Origin: JBFGCT01 sp963825565
GTDB lineage: Bacteria > Actinomycetota > Acidimicrobiia > Acidimicrobiales > Ilumatobacteraceae
Direction: 5' to 3'
DNA: 64,000 nucleotides
Assembly: GCA_963825565.1 (NCBI GenBank)
Contig: CAWGTW010000007.1
Location: 1-64,000, forward strand
The position numbers were made by a program, and so were the translations under genes. Shown one piece after another: positions 10,124-18,492 of the stretch. The notes under the pieces are model-generated. The model ran no database searches. It was not told the DNA's origin and saw only the letters and a program-made list of their open reading frames with translations. Position 1 is the first letter of the stretch. The number at the start of each line of letters is the position of its first letter.

Positions 10124-11827
10124 TCAGCCGTCCGCGACTCGGCCGACCCACATCGAGTGGGTCGGGCCGTCTGTCCCCTCGAGTCCGGGGGTCGGCACGA
10201 CGAAGATCGATCGGTCGACGACGAATGTGCCGCCACCGAGGCTCCTGGGGAAATCGAAGCGCAGCGCCTGCCATGTCCGGCCGTCGGCGGACAGTGCGAT
10301 GTCGGACTCGACATCGCCGAAGAGCCAACCGAACTCGGCGGACCTCATCCCGAACTCGATGGCGTCCGCCCAGGTGGACGCCATGAGATCAACGGTGTCG
10401 ATCGCTTCCCATCGGCGGCCGTCGACGCTGGCCCACCACCTGGACTGACTCGGCAACTGCCCGTCGACACGGAAGTCGATCCTGAGGAGGGCGGTCGAGC
10501 CGTCGCTCGCCATCGACACGTCGTCGATGAGTGATCGAGCCGGGGCCGGGAGGTCGAGTTGTGTCCAGGAACGCGCATGGGCGCTGGCCCAGAGCTCCCA
10601 GTCGTCGGGACCGAACGGGCTCCCGCCACGCGAGATCGGTGTCTGGTTCCCGACGCGGGCGATGCCGAGCACACCGCCGTCGATCGGCACAAGGCCACCC
10701 GCCCGACCTCCTGGCGCACCCCAGCGTCCGGGCGGTTCAACGGCCTCGAAACCGTCGGCGTCGCCGATCAGGATCTCGCGGTAGTCGCCGTTGATGATGC
10801 TCGGAAGCGACGCTGCGGGTTCGACCCCCTGGACGGCCTCCACGGTGGTCACGAGTTGGTTGCTCTCCACGTCGCGGAACTCGAACCGGCCGGGTTCGCC
10901 GTCGACGAACTCGGCCGCCACGACCGCCAGGACAGGCATTTCGTTGTCCCCCCAGTCGACGATGCGGATCGACTGCGGGTCACCCGACCACTCCGCTCGC
11001 GGATCGCTGCCGAACAGTTCGCTCCAAGGCACCTCCAACAACGTGTCGACCGGGACCACCAACTCCTCGCCGACCACCACGGGCCGTCCGACGGAGCGAT
11101 GAGCAATGCGCAGGCCCTCCAGGCCGATGAAGGGTGACTCCGGCAGCGCTACCGGCGCGAACGTCTCGCCGTTCCAGCGCGCCAGCCCGTTGTTCGTCTG
11201 CGCCCACGTCTCTCCCCGGAACTCGAACTCGCCATAGACCGGCTCGTCGGCGACGCCGTCGTCGCCGAGGTCGACCAACGCCCACTCGAGCCCGTCGGAC
11301 GACCGCCACGTACGCCCCTCGTGGACCCCGCCGAGGTACCCGCCGTCGATGCCGATCACGGGTCCTTGCGGCACGCTCGACGCATCGCCCTCGAGCAGAG
11401 TCCACGTGATGTCTCCCACGAGGGATCGCTGCGTCTGGCCGGAGACCGGTCGCGATAGCGCGGGTGGCTGCTCCGAACCCGACGTCTCGGCTGGAGCGGT
11501 CGTTGACTCCGCCGCGATGGTCGGGGATTCGTCGACGGTCGACGTGGGTGGTGTGCTCGGCGTCGTGGTGGTGTCCGGCACGATGCTCGGACGGTCGTCC
11601 TGACGGATCTCGTCGTCGCCGGAGCCGGGGAGGATGACGAGACCGGCGATCATCGCAACGACGCACGCAGCGGCCGCCAGCCAGATGCCGGGTCGAAGCA
11701 TCGACGACGCGGGGTCGCCGGCGCTGCCTGCACGTCGCTCGATCTCCGCCCACGGGTGGGGCGCGGGAGCGTCGACCGTCGCTCCCTCCAACGCAGTGCG
11801 AATCTGCTCGCTCGTCGGTTCGGTCAC
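10124..11827 (-). CDS. Membrane-anchored protein coupled to an ECF sigma factor (possible anti-sigma partner)
   Basis: The 567-residue product has a short polar N terminus (about 45 residues), one hydrophobic segment near residues 48-68 (GIWLAAAACVVAMIAGLVIL), a Thr/Ser/Pro-rich linker to about 140, and a long extracytoplasmic region rich in Trp, Gly and Asp. Repeated patterns such as DGRTW suggest a beta-propeller-like fold. The gene starts 4 nt inside the sigma factor (ATGA overlap), so the two are translated together. Anti-sigma proteins are commonly encoded so, but no zinc-binding HxxxCxxC motif is visible at the N terminus. Role as sigma regulator is inferred from context. Confidence 0.75.
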   Translation of the reverse strand: MTEPTSEQIRTALEGATVDAPAPHPWAEIERRAGSAGDPASSMLRPGIWLAAAACVVAMIAGLVILPGSGDDEIRQDDRPSIVPDTTTTPSTPPTSTVDESPTIAAESTTAPAETSGSEQPPALSRPVSGQTQRSLVGDITWTLLEGDASSVPQGPVIGIDGGYLGGVHEGRTWRSSDGLEWALVDLGDDGVADEPVYGEFEFRGETWAQTNNGLARWNGETFAPVALPESPFIGLEGLRIAHRSVGRPVVVGEELVVPVDTLLEVPWSELFGSDPRAEWSGDPQSIRIVDWGDNEMPVLAVVAAEFVDGEPGRFEFRDVESNQLVTTVEAVQGVEPAASLPSIINGDYREILIGDADGFEAVEPPGRWGAPGGRAGGLVPIDGGVLGIARVGNQTPISRGGSPFGPDDWELWASAHARSWTQLDLPAPARSLIDDVSMASDGSTALLRIDFRVDGQLPSQSRWWASVDGRRWEAIDTVDLMASTWADAIEFGMRSAEFGWLFGDVESDIALSADGRTWQALRFDFPRSLGGGTFVVDRSIFVVPTPGLEGTDGPTHSMWVGRVADG

Positions 11828-12297
11828 GCCAACACCCCCCGCAGTCGATCGCGGGCTCTTGCGAGCTGGCGTCGCACGGTTCCATCGCTGACGCCCAGCG
11901 CCTCGGCGACCTGAGCGACCGACATGTCGTGCCAGTAGGTCAGATAGGTGACCGCCCGCTGCTGGACACTCAACTCATCGAACGCCGAGAGAAGTACTTC
12001 CGGCGCATCCTCGGTGACTGTCCGCATCGGTCGGCGGCTCGCCACGACGAGATGTTCACGTCGGACACGGCGCCCGTTGCGCCGGTGGTGCATCCGAGCC
12101 CGATTCGCCACCGCACCGAACAGGAACGACTTCGGGTCGCGCGCCCTCGACCATGCGCCATCGGAGTTGCGCAGCAGATCGACGAACGTGTCGGCCACCA
12201 CGTCGGCAGCCCAGGATCGAGGCACGAGCAGCGACGCATATCGGACGAGATCGTCGGCGTACCGGGCGTACGCGTCTTCGACCGAGACCTCGTTCAC
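11824..12297 (-). CDS. RNA polymerase ECF-type sigma-70 factor
   Basis: This 157-residue protein has the sigma-2 region (YARYADDLVRYASLLV... DVVADTFVDLL, residues 10-45) and the sigma-4 helix-turn-helix (MSVAQVAEALGVSDGTVRRQLARAR, residues 127-150). Length and absence of regions 1 and 3 fit an extracytoplasmic-function sigma factor of the SigE/sigma-24 type. It would direct RNA polymerase to a small stress or envelope regulon. The downstream coupled gene encodes a membrane protein that may hold it inactive. Confidence 0.9.
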   Translation of the reverse strand: MNEVSVEDAYARYADDLVRYASLLVPRSWAADVVADTFVDLLRNSDGAWSRARDPKSFLFGAVANRARMHHRRNGRRVRREHLVVASRRPMRTVTEDAPEVLLSAFDELSVQQRAVTYLTYWHDMSVAQVAEALGVSDGTVRRQLARARDRLRGVLA

Positions 12298-12566
12298 ACC
12301 TCAACGTTGCCACTGCCAACGAAAGCGGGTGACAACACCGTACGAAAGCTCGCCGGAATCGAAGAGCGTGTTTCCGAACGCGTGCCGCACCTGTGGTGCA
12401 CATGTGTGGGAGTGCTCGAGGACGGTCGGTGTTCGGAAAACGGTGACGGCGGCCAAGGTCGTGCGAGACGGGCATGGTCGGCGATCGCAGGCCCCCAGCA
12501 GGTGATCGTGGCGTCGAGAAGGCGAAGCACGTCGCTGGAAGAGCTGAACATCGCAGTTGCGCGATG

Positions 12567-12582
12567 ATCGCATTCTTGCGAT
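12567..12582. promoter_or_regulatory. Palindromic operator candidate before the HigBA-like pair
   Basis: ATCGCA-TTCT-TGCGAT is a perfect 6-bp inverted repeat ending 9 nt before the toxin start. Toxin-antitoxin operons are usually repressed by their antitoxin at such sites, here presumably by the HTH protein encoded second. Confidence 0.5.
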
Positions 12583-12591
12583 ACTCGGTCT

Positions 12592-12914
12592 GTGGCCGAC
12601 GTCGAGCTCCACGACGAGATCGTCGAGTGGATGTCGAGCCTCGACGACGCTGACTGGAACCGCACCGTCGTCGCCATCGACCGACTCGCCGGCCTCGGTT
12701 CCACGGCACGAATGCCATTCTCCCGAGCGCTCGGCGACGGCCCATTCGAACTCCGCTTCTCGCTCGGCCCGACGGCACGACGGATCACCTACCGATTCAC
12801 CGGCGACAATCGGATCATCCTGCTCACCACTTCCGCAAGCAACGCAACAACGAGCGAGCCGAGATCGCCCGGGCTCGCAAGATCGCCGAGGAATGCGCTC
12901 GGCTCAACCCGTAG
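12592..12914 (+). pseudogene. HigB/RelE-like (Gp49 family) toxin with a one-base deletion
   Basis: From the GTG at 12592 the product reads VELHDEIVEWMSSL, then GPFELRFSLGPTARRITYRF and NRIILLTT, the phage-derived Gp49/HigB toxin pattern of an mRNA interferase. At about 12830 one base is missing. In the +1 frame the expected C terminus FRKQRNNERAEIARARKI continues to a TAG at 12912. The protein would therefore be truncated or extended wrongly as the sequence stands. The antitoxin gene follows by 11 nt. Confidence 0.75.
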
Positions 12915-12925
12915 GAGCACCGACA

Positions 12926-13246
12926 TTGGCCAACTACTCCCGATGGGACGACATCAAGAAGCAGCGGCCCGGCCCCACCGACGAGGAGCGGGCTGCCATC
13001 GAGCAGGACTTCGCGCTCGGTGAGCTGATCTATGAGCTGCGCACCAGCGCCGGCCTCAGCCAGCGCGAGCTCGCCGAGCGGATGGGCACCACGCAGTCGG
13101 TCATCTCACGCCTCGAGGAAGGCGGAGGCGGCCGCCCCCGCCTCGACACCCTCGCCCGCGTCGCCACCGCCCTCGATCGGCACCTCGTCGTTTCCTTCCC
13201 CGATGAGGTTCCGAAGCGACTGAAAGACGCCATCCAGGTCGCATGA
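12926..13246 (+). CDS. XRE-family antitoxin (HigA-like)
   Basis: The 106-residue protein starts at TTG 12926, chosen because AGGAG lies 8 nt upstream and the frame begins right after the toxin. A helix-turn-helix of the Cro/CI type occupies residues 35-90 (LRTSAGLSQRELAERMGTTQ, then SVISRLEEG). It would neutralise the HigB-like toxin and repress the operon. The upstream-toxin order is the HigBA arrangement. Confidence 0.88.
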   Translation: MANYSRWDDIKKQRPGPTDEERAAIEQDFALGELIYELRTSAGLSQRELAERMGTTQSVISRLEEGGGGRPRLDTLARVATALDRHLVVSFPDEVPKRLKDAIQVA

Positions 13247-13377
13247 AGCACGCCAAGGCGGCACCGTGATCGCCGCACGGCTCGAGGGTCACGCCGCCAT
13301 TCCCGGCACGGTCGAACCGGCAGCGACGCTCGAGAGACGGCGCGCTCACCATCGCAGGCGCCGAACCAGGGCGCAAG

Positions 13378-13420
13378 CACAACAAGAACAACAATTCGCT
13401 CTTTTATTGTGTTTGTTGTG
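13378..13420. promoter_or_regulatory. AT-rich imperfect inverted repeat before the HTH-nucleotidyltransferase pair
   Basis: An A/C-rich arm beginning CACAACAA (13378-13395) faces ATTGTGTTTGTTGTG (13406-13420). It is a striking AT island in GC-rich DNA, immediately upstream of the HTH gene, and is a likely promoter/operator for the module. Confidence 0.5.
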
Positions 13421-13426
13421 TTGAGA

Positions 13427-13981
13427 ATGTGGCCTCTCGATATGCGTGGCGTCACAAGTGACCCCGACCTCCAGCCTCGAGGAGACGAACTGCTCACCAC
13501 GGGCGAGGCGGCGAAGATCCTCAACTGCACGCGCCAGCACGTGGTCGACCTCTGCGATCGAGGCGACCTTCCGTACACCACCGTCGGCACGCACCGCCGG
13601 ATCTCCCGCGAGAACGTCGAAGCGCTCAAGAGCCGGACCGATCGGCTGAGTCGCGACGAACGCCGCAGCCTCTGGCTCGCCTACGTCGTCGCAGGCAGGA
13701 TCGCCACCGAACCTCAGCGCACGATCGCTGACGCTCTCGATCACCTGAACAAGATGCGTGGCAATGCTCGAGGACAGGCCAAGAAATGGCTCGCCGAGTG
13801 GGAGCGACTCTTGAACGGCCCCGTCGATCGAATCCTCGCGGCGCTCACCGATCGCTCCCTGCGTGGGCGAGAGCTCCGGCAGAACTCCCCGTTCGCCGGC
13901 GCGCTCACCGAGGAGCAGCGTCGGAGAGCTCTCGAGGCGTGGCGGGCCCACGACGTCGGCAACCCGCGGGGTCGCCGGTGA
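13427..13981 (+). CDS. Excisionase/MerR-type HTH protein, probable antitoxin
   Basis: The N-terminal third carries a winged-helix excisionase-family domain (LLTTGEAAKILNCTRQHVVD, then LPYTTVGTHRRISRENVEAL). The rest is helical and polar, with LTDRSLRGRELRQNSPFAG near the end. The start is placed at ATG 13427 because the earlier GTG lies within an inverted repeat; 13442 is also possible. The last four bases overlap the next gene (GTGA), which encodes a nucleotidyltransferase-type protein. HTH plus nucleotidyltransferase pairs of this kind are common in actinobacterial accessory DNA and resemble toxin-antitoxin modules; the toxin role is inference. Confidence 0.78.
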   Translation: MWPLDMRGVTSDPDLQPRGDELLTTGEAAKILNCTRQHVVDLCDRGDLPYTTVGTHRRISRENVEALKSRTDRLSRDERRSLWLAYVVAGRIATEPQRTIADALDHLNKMRGNARGQAKKWLAEWERLLNGPVDRILAALTDRSLRGRELRQNSPFAGALTEEQRRRALEAWRAHDVGNPRGRR

Positions 13982-14307
13982 ACCGCGAGCAGCTCGCGCA
14001 CATCGTTCGAGCTGCGGCGACGATCACCGGCGACGGCGACATCGTCATCATCGGCAGCCAGGCGATCCTCGGCGCCGCAGACGTCGGCCGCTTGCCGGAG
14101 GAAGCCACGATGTCCATGGAAGCCGACGTGGCCTAACGCGATGACGTTGACGCCAGCAAGGCAGACGCCGTCGACGGAGCCATCGGAGAGCTCTCGCAGT
14201 TCCACGAGACGTACGGCTACTACGCGCAAGGCGTCGAGATCCGCACGACGGTGCTGCCAGCTGGATGGGAGGACCGAGCAGAGATCCTCGACAGGCGGAT
14301 TCGATAG
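13978..14307 (+). pseudogene. DUF6036-like nucleotidyltransferase, interrupted by TAA and truncated
   Basis: The product starts VNREQLAHIVRAAATITGDG and reads IVIIGSQAILGAADVGRLPE, then SMEADVA. A TAA at 14134-14136 follows. The same frame continues with RDDVDASKADAVDGAIGEL and YGYYAQGVEIRTTVLPAGWEDR before ending in an unrelated tail at 14307. Family members continue with an LEPHDL(V/A)VSKL block, absent here. Thus the gene has one nonsense codon and has lost its C-terminal third. A small piece carrying LEPHDLVVSKLV lies far away at 30354. Confidence 0.7.
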
Positions 14308-14559
14308 AGCCCCCGTGGGGACGTGGTCGCCCGGGTTTCCGCTTCTCGTCGTCATGGAGTCCTCCTGGGTCAGTTGATGACCCAACGCTCCTCGTCCCGA
14401 CTCCCGAAAACCCTCCCGAATCGCAAGTCGGGAGACCGAAATCGTTCCCGAATCGCCTCGGGAGGTCGCTTCAGCGTTCCCGATTGAGGTGTCGGACTTC
14501 GGGAAGCGCCTCCCGATCCTTCTCGCGGTCAGCGTGTTCCTTCGATGCACCACCGCACC
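14308..14559. repeat. Recombination-looking spacer with repeated TCCCGA/TCGGGA words
   Basis: Between two truncated, converging nucleotidyltransferase genes, the words TCCCGA and TCGGGA recur many times in both orientations (about 14395-14525), including TCCCGAATCGC twice. No gene is visible. It is probably the seam of the deletion that removed both 3' ends. Confidence 0.4.
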
Positions 14560-14955
14560 AATCTGTTGATCCACGCCACGGGCCATCAGCGCATCGAATG
14601 TGACATCGCCTCCATCCCGGTCGCGTAGATCGCGAAGCACGTCGATCGGCCCAGCATCGGTCATCCAGGTTGAGCTGCCGAAGGATCGAAGTGTCTCGGC
14701 GTCGAGCTGAACTCGGAGGTGCCGAGCCTCATCATCGGTCATTCCGCCGACGCGGAGCCGAGCGTTCGACTCAAGGAGCGCAGCAGCCAACCGAGCGAGG
14801 TTGTCGTCGTCGCCGTCCGGCACGAGATCGATATCGCTGGTCGGTCGAGTCGCCCCGTGCGCCCGAGCGCCAAGCCCGCCGACGAGCACCTACTCGACGC
14901 CGTGGCGGTCCAACGATTCCAGAGCTCGAGCTGGCTCGTACTCCGCTTCAGCCAT
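14560..14955 (-). pseudogene. Nucleotidyltransferase (toxin-like), nonsense codon 22 and lost C terminus
   Basis: From ATG 14955 the product reads MAEAEYEPARALESLDRHGV, then E and a TAG at 14890-14892. It continues in the same frame VLVGGLGARAHGATRPTSDI, then DLVPDG. That is a classic GG...S...DID nucleotidyltransferase core as in MNT/AbiEii-type toxins. The family usually has VEYVLVGG, so TAC to TAG would explain the stop. Similarity fades near LMARGVDQQ at 14570 and the frame then runs into unrelated sequence. The start overlaps the small upstream gene. Confidence 0.7.
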
Positions 14956-15127
14956 CAGCCGACGATGTGACTCGCCGACGATTGATCTCGTCGAGGTAGG
15001 CAATCACCTTCGCAGGAGAGTCGAGAACTCGACCGGCGAGCGCGATCGGAACATCATCGTCGGTCGGAGGGAGAGCGTCCGCGAAGAGCTCCTCCTCGGA
15101 CCACTGGCGAACGATGGCACGAGCCAC
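14948..15127 (-). CDS. Small protein preceding a nucleotidyltransferase, probable antitoxin
   Basis: A 59-residue acidic product begins at GTG 15127 (VARAIVRQWSEEELFADALP) and ends RRRVTSSADG. It overlaps the start of the nucleotidyltransferase gene by 8 nt. Size, order and overlap match antitoxins of nucleotidyltransferase modules. No DNA-binding motif is obvious. Confidence 0.6.
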   Translation of the reverse strand: MARAIVRQWSEEELFADALPPTDDDVPIALAGRVLDSPAKVIAYLDEINRRRVTSSADG

Positions 15128-15538
15128 GGATTCATCGTACCCGAGCGGGCGAACGTGCTGCCGGAGGCGTCCTGATTCGGGCGTTCGACGACACGCCCGG
15201 AGAGTTCCCGAACGCCGTGCAGCAATGTGGTGCACGTGTGTACGGATTGGACGGCCGTCAACGACCTTGGTCAGATGGTGGGCTCCTCCGGCGGACGGGC
15301 TGCGCTCTGGAACCCACGCTGAACAACCCAGCTAGCCCGAGGGGCATCGCCAGCCGTCCTCTGCCGAGCGCCGCAGTTGCACAACACGGACCATCCACCC
15401 GGGGATCCATGCCCGACGAGAAGCCAGACCCCCAAGCGTCAACGGCCCGCCGAACTTCGGGCGTCCCGGATCGGTGCTCCCGGAGGCAGACCGCCTGGAT
15501 GAGGGCACCCTCTCCGTACGCGCACGGATCGCATGGCG
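15128..15538. other. No gene seen
   Basis: About 400 nt between the divergent toxin-antitoxin modules. Open frames lack motifs; the plus frame that extends through it belongs to the MazE-like gene only after 15562. Confidence 0.5.
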
Positions 15539-15560
15539 ACCATATGTGTTACCATATGTG
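15539..15560. promoter_or_regulatory. Duplicated operator ACCATATGTG before the MazEF-like pair
   Basis: The 10-mer ACCATATGTG occurs at 15539-15548 and 15551-15560, each containing a palindromic CATATG, and ends directly at the ATG of the antitoxin gene. Tandem operators overlapping the start are usual for ribbon-helix-helix antitoxin autoregulation. Confidence 0.6.
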
Positions 15561-15561
15561 C

Positions 15562-15807
15562 ATGGCTCGACGTGAAGTCCTTGTGCAACTCGACGACGAC
15601 CTCGTTGAACGGCTCGACGCCCTCGCAATCGCACTCGGCACAAACCGATCTGAGTTGCTGCGACGGGGAGCACAAGCCGTAATCAGGGTCGAAGATCTGG
15701 CTGTCGCCGACCGAGAGCTCGAGGTCGCCTACCGTCGCCAACCGGCTGATCCAGCGCTGATCCAGTCAGCTCGTCGCCTCGCCGCCGAGACCGCTCCCGC
15801 GTGGTAG
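15562..15807 (+). CDS. Ribbon-helix-helix antitoxin (MazE-like)
   Basis: The 81-residue product opens with MARREVLVQLDDDLVERLDA and LAIALGTNRSELLRRGA, a ribbon-helix-helix DNA-binding domain. The C-terminal half (EVAYRRQPADPALIQSARRL) is the toxin-binding tail. The start at 15562 is fixed by the tandem operator. The last 7 nt overlap the toxin gene. Confidence 0.88.
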   Translation: MARREVLVQLDDDLVERLDALAIALGTNRSELLRRGAQAVIRVEDLAVADRELEVAYRRQPADPALIQSARRLAAETAPAW

Positions 15808-16124
15808 CGCGTAACGACATCTTCTGGGCCGATCTCGGCGCACCGGCAGGTCGTCGGCCAGTTTGCGTTCTCACACGTGACGCCGCGATCAGAGTGCTCA
15901 CCGCCGTGACCTGTGCGCCGATCACACGAACAACACGGGGCATCCAATCGGAGGTCGAGCTTGGTGTCGAGCACGGCCTCCCGGAGGCGTGCGTGATCAG
16001 CTGCGACAACGTGATCACTGTCCCACTGGTCGCCCTCGACGATGAGCCCATCGGCCATCTCGACGAAATCTCGCGGGCTGCACTTGACCGAGCGCTTCGG
16101 TACGCACTCGACATCGTGTATTGA
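15801..16124 (+). CDS. MazF/PemK-type endoribonuclease toxin
   Basis: The 107-residue product begins with NDIFWADLGAPAGRRPVCVL and contains TAVTCAPITRTTRGIQSEVE, then SCDNVITVPL and IGHLDE. These match the MazF fold, in which a conserved Arg and Thr in the beta strands cleave single-stranded RNA. Frame is intact with a GTG start overlapping the antitoxin. Length is usual for the family. Confidence 0.9.
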   Translation: MVARNDIFWADLGAPAGRRPVCVLTRDAAIRVLTAVTCAPITRTTRGIQSEVELGVEHGLPEACVISCDNVITVPLVALDDEPIGHLDEISRAALDRALRYALDIVY

Positions 16125-16139
16125 TGTCGCCGAATTGCA

Positions 16140-16427
16140 CTACGAGCGCGCGGCAATGCGCTCGAGTTCGACGACGAGCTCGTCGAACTTGGGCTTCTCG
16201 GACTCCGGGATGGTCAAGGAGAAGATCGTCGAACACGCCAGCAGCACGTCGTACCGCTGCTCCTTCCCTCGCTCCTTCCTTTTCGGTTTCTTGGATGACA
16301 CGCGCACCTCGCGGAAGGTGCTGGCGGGATTGCGTGCGGTCTCCTCCTTGCCGTCGTGACGGAACTTCGCCACCGACGCGCCATCGAAGAGCAACGACTC
16401 GCCGCCCTCTCCCTTGATCTCTATCAT
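16140..16427 (-). CDS. Small conserved-looking hypothetical protein
   Basis: A 95-residue frame from ATG 16427 (MIEIKGEGGESLLFDG) to a stop at 16140. The middle is very basic (SSKKPKRKERGKEQRYDVLL); the end is acidic-amphipathic (PKFDELVVELERIAA). Codon use fits the host and it converges with the MazF-like gene with a 15-nt gap. I recognise no domain. Confidence 0.5.
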   Translation of the reverse strand: MIEIKGEGGESLLFDGASVAKFRHDGKEETARNPASTFREVRVSSKKPKRKERGKEQRYDVLLACSTIFSLTIPESEKPKFDELVVELERIAARS

Positions 16428-17043
16428 CTGACCACACACCTTTCTGGCGACTCAGCGGCCCGGCCACCCGCCGTCACCATCTGGGCGGAGCGTCGCGCAT
16501 CCGCGAACGATGTGGGAAGGGGCCAACGTCGGTATCGCGCTCGCCTGGACAGCGTCCGGATCACGATTGTCATGTGAGACGCTTCCCGCCCCGTTTTCCT
16601 GGGCGTGTTCATCGTCTGGACCATCGGATATGGATGAGGCGTCGCGCTCGCCTTTCAAGCCCGGGGTGCGTTACCTGTGTGGGGTTGTCCGTCAAGGCCT
16701 TCTTGGCGGGAGGCGCCGGGCCGATGGTGTTGGTCAAGGTGGAGCGCCCGCAGCGCAGCGAGGACGAACGACGTTGACCATCCCGAGGGCTGGTGCAGAC
16801 TATCTATGGGCCAGTCGGCGACGGCGTGGGGGCTCCCTGCGTTACCTGGGTGCTCGACGAACAGCGAGTCGTCGGCGACAACAATCGGGATCGGGTGTCC
16901 CCCGCAAGCGGAGAGCGCGGTCGCGTCAGTGTTATATGGCCGTCCAGCCCGGAAGCTGGCGGGCATGCGCGTGGCAGGAGCAGACCGCGGTGGCAACCCG
17001 TGATGTTCGAATGGGAGACCGTGACCGTCGTGACCAACGATGA
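16428..17043. other. No convincing gene
   Basis: Six hundred bases between a hypothetical gene and IS110 debris. Several frames are open by GC bias alone; none shows a domain or a ribosome site. Probably mobile-element flank. Confidence 0.45.
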
Positions 17044-17440
17044 TCAGGCCGGCATCGCGTAGACGGTGTCGGGGTCCAGGTTGCGCAAGATGTGGTAGCA
17101 GCGTCGGGCGAACTGGCGGGCAACCGAGATCGCCGCGATCTTGCCGTTGTGACGTTCTTTCACGGTCGTGTAGTAGTCGTGGTCGGGGCTGCCAGGTCGG
17201 GAAGCGTTGTGCGCGGCTTCGAACAGCGCCCACCGCAACGTCGAGGGTCCTTGCCGCGACAGATGCCCATGAGCTCGACGAAGATCCGACGCGTCGACGG
17301 TGACGTCGAGCCCGCTGTGACGCACTGCCTGTTCGGAACGGGTGAATCGTCGACAATCGCCCAGCTCGCACCAGATCGCCACCGACAGCAACCCACCAAT
17401 GCCGTAGTGGGCGTCGACACCAGGGCCATGCGAACCGTGC
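17044..17440 (-). pseudogene. IS110-family transposase, C-terminal remnant
   Basis: Read leftward, the fragment gives GVDAHYGIGGLLSVAIWCEL, GDCRRFTRSEQAVRHSGLDV, then LSRQGPSTLRWALFEAAHNA and CYHILRNLDPDTVYAMPA. This is the transposase IS116/IS110/IS902 C-terminal domain, including the conserved RQG..LR.AL block. The N-terminal RuvC-like domain is missing. It is not simply the other half of the remnant at 4.6-5.0 kb, from which it is 12 kb distant. Confidence 0.8.
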
Positions 17441-17477
17441 TCCGACGGCGGTGGGTGCGTACGGATGCCGATCCGAA

Positions 17478-17509
17478 CCGGACAGCCGGACAGCCGGACA
17501 GCCGGACAG
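17478..17509. repeat. Four tandem copies of an 8-bp unit (CCGGACAG)
   Basis: Four exact, adjacent copies of CCGGACAG, followed by a degenerate CCGGAGCAG. It lies just upstream of the IS110 remnant. The unit is too short and unspaced for CRISPR; replication slippage is the likely origin. Confidence 0.75.
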
Positions 17510-17588
17510 CCGGAGCAGCGTCCTGCGGCTCCGGCGGCGGGAGGTGCTCGGGCCTCGACTTATCAGCGGTGGGATGCCTTCGCGGCAG

Positions 17589-18086
17589 CTACCGGTCTGT
17601 GACCTTCGCTGTCACCTTGGCGCCGATCTCGGGCGGGAAGGCCTCGACCCGCGCCCTACCGCAGTCGGCGTCCTGGAAGATCATGTCGGGGGAGATGATG
17701 ACCTTCGCCTGGTCGACGGGACCGTTCCCGTTATCGATGATGACGAGCAGGAAGTATGGAAGCGCCGTGCTTGCAGGGTCGTCGAACGTTCCCGAGATGG
17801 TGGCGACGTTGCCGACGACATCGAGGCACTCGACCGTGCCTTTCGACTCGGCCCACGGGGCTCCCTGGAAGAGGATGTCGTACCGGATGTGCCCGCTCGC
17901 TTCGGTTGGGTCTCCCTTGGCGTTGAACTGGAAACGCCCGCCGTCGGCGAGGTGTCCACTCCCGACGGCGGAGTCGACGCCGGGTGCCGCAGCCGCCGGT
18001 GCGCCCACAGCGAGTATGGCCGTCAGCGCCAGCAGGCAGGCCAAGACCAGCGCCGGTCGCCTCACGTGGCTCGACGTTTTCATCAT
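17589..18086 (-). CDS. Secreted protein of unknown function
   Basis: A 165-residue product starts at ATG 18086 behind a GGGGGAG ribosome site. A clear Sec signal peptide occupies residues 1-35 (basic HVRR, then a Leu/Ala core ending APAAAAPG). The mature part is about 130 residues, rich in Gly, Asp and Val, with two cysteines (VECLDV and DADCGR) that could form a disulphide. The composition suggests a single beta-rich domain. I recognise no named family. Confidence 0.75.
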   Translation of the reverse strand: MMKTSSHVRRPALVLACLLALTAILAVGAPAAAAPGVDSAVGSGHLADGGRFQFNAKGDPTEASGHIRYDILFQGAPWAESKGTVECLDVVGNVATISGTFDDPASTALPYFLLVIIDNGNGPVDQAKVIISPDMIFQDADCGRARVEAFPPEIGAKVTAKVTDR

Positions 18087-18492
18087 CACTCCCCCTTTGC
18101 GTTGCCGTTCCGTCACACGCATCGTTGGCATGCTCGCGACCAGCGAGGTAGAGGAGGAGGTCATCGAGGCCCCGATCTGGCACCGTCGGTGGCAGGGGCG
18201 TGACCTGGAATCGGGCCCAACGGCCGGTCAGCTGGGGCCGCGAAACGGCAGACCGCTCCCATCCGCCTGCAAGCATGCTCATGGGGCCGAGAGCGATGAG
18301 GACGCCGCTCACATCGCGATCACGGATGGCGAGACCGTCTGGGACTACGAGCCGAGGTTCAAGGAGTACCCGAGCCGCCCAGGGTTCGACGACCCGGGGG
18401 ACGCGGACCGCAAACCGTCCGGATGACGATCGTCATCCGGACAGCCGGCACGAGGTCTCACCAGTTCCAGTTGCGGCAACTGACCCGCTGCG
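18087..18492. other. No gene seen
   Basis: Upstream of the secreted-protein gene and downstream of the racemase-like gene. CCGGACAGCCGG, matching part of the 8-bp tandem repeat at 17478, reappears near 18436. No other feature is visible. Confidence 0.45.

Noticed and set aside
16655..17371. A 238-codon minus frame overlapping the IS110 remnant
   Set aside because: The IS110 C-terminal domain is in a different frame; this one has no family resemblance.
17478..17509. CRISPR-like array
   Set aside because: Units are 8 bp and directly adjacent, without spacers, and no cas gene is present.
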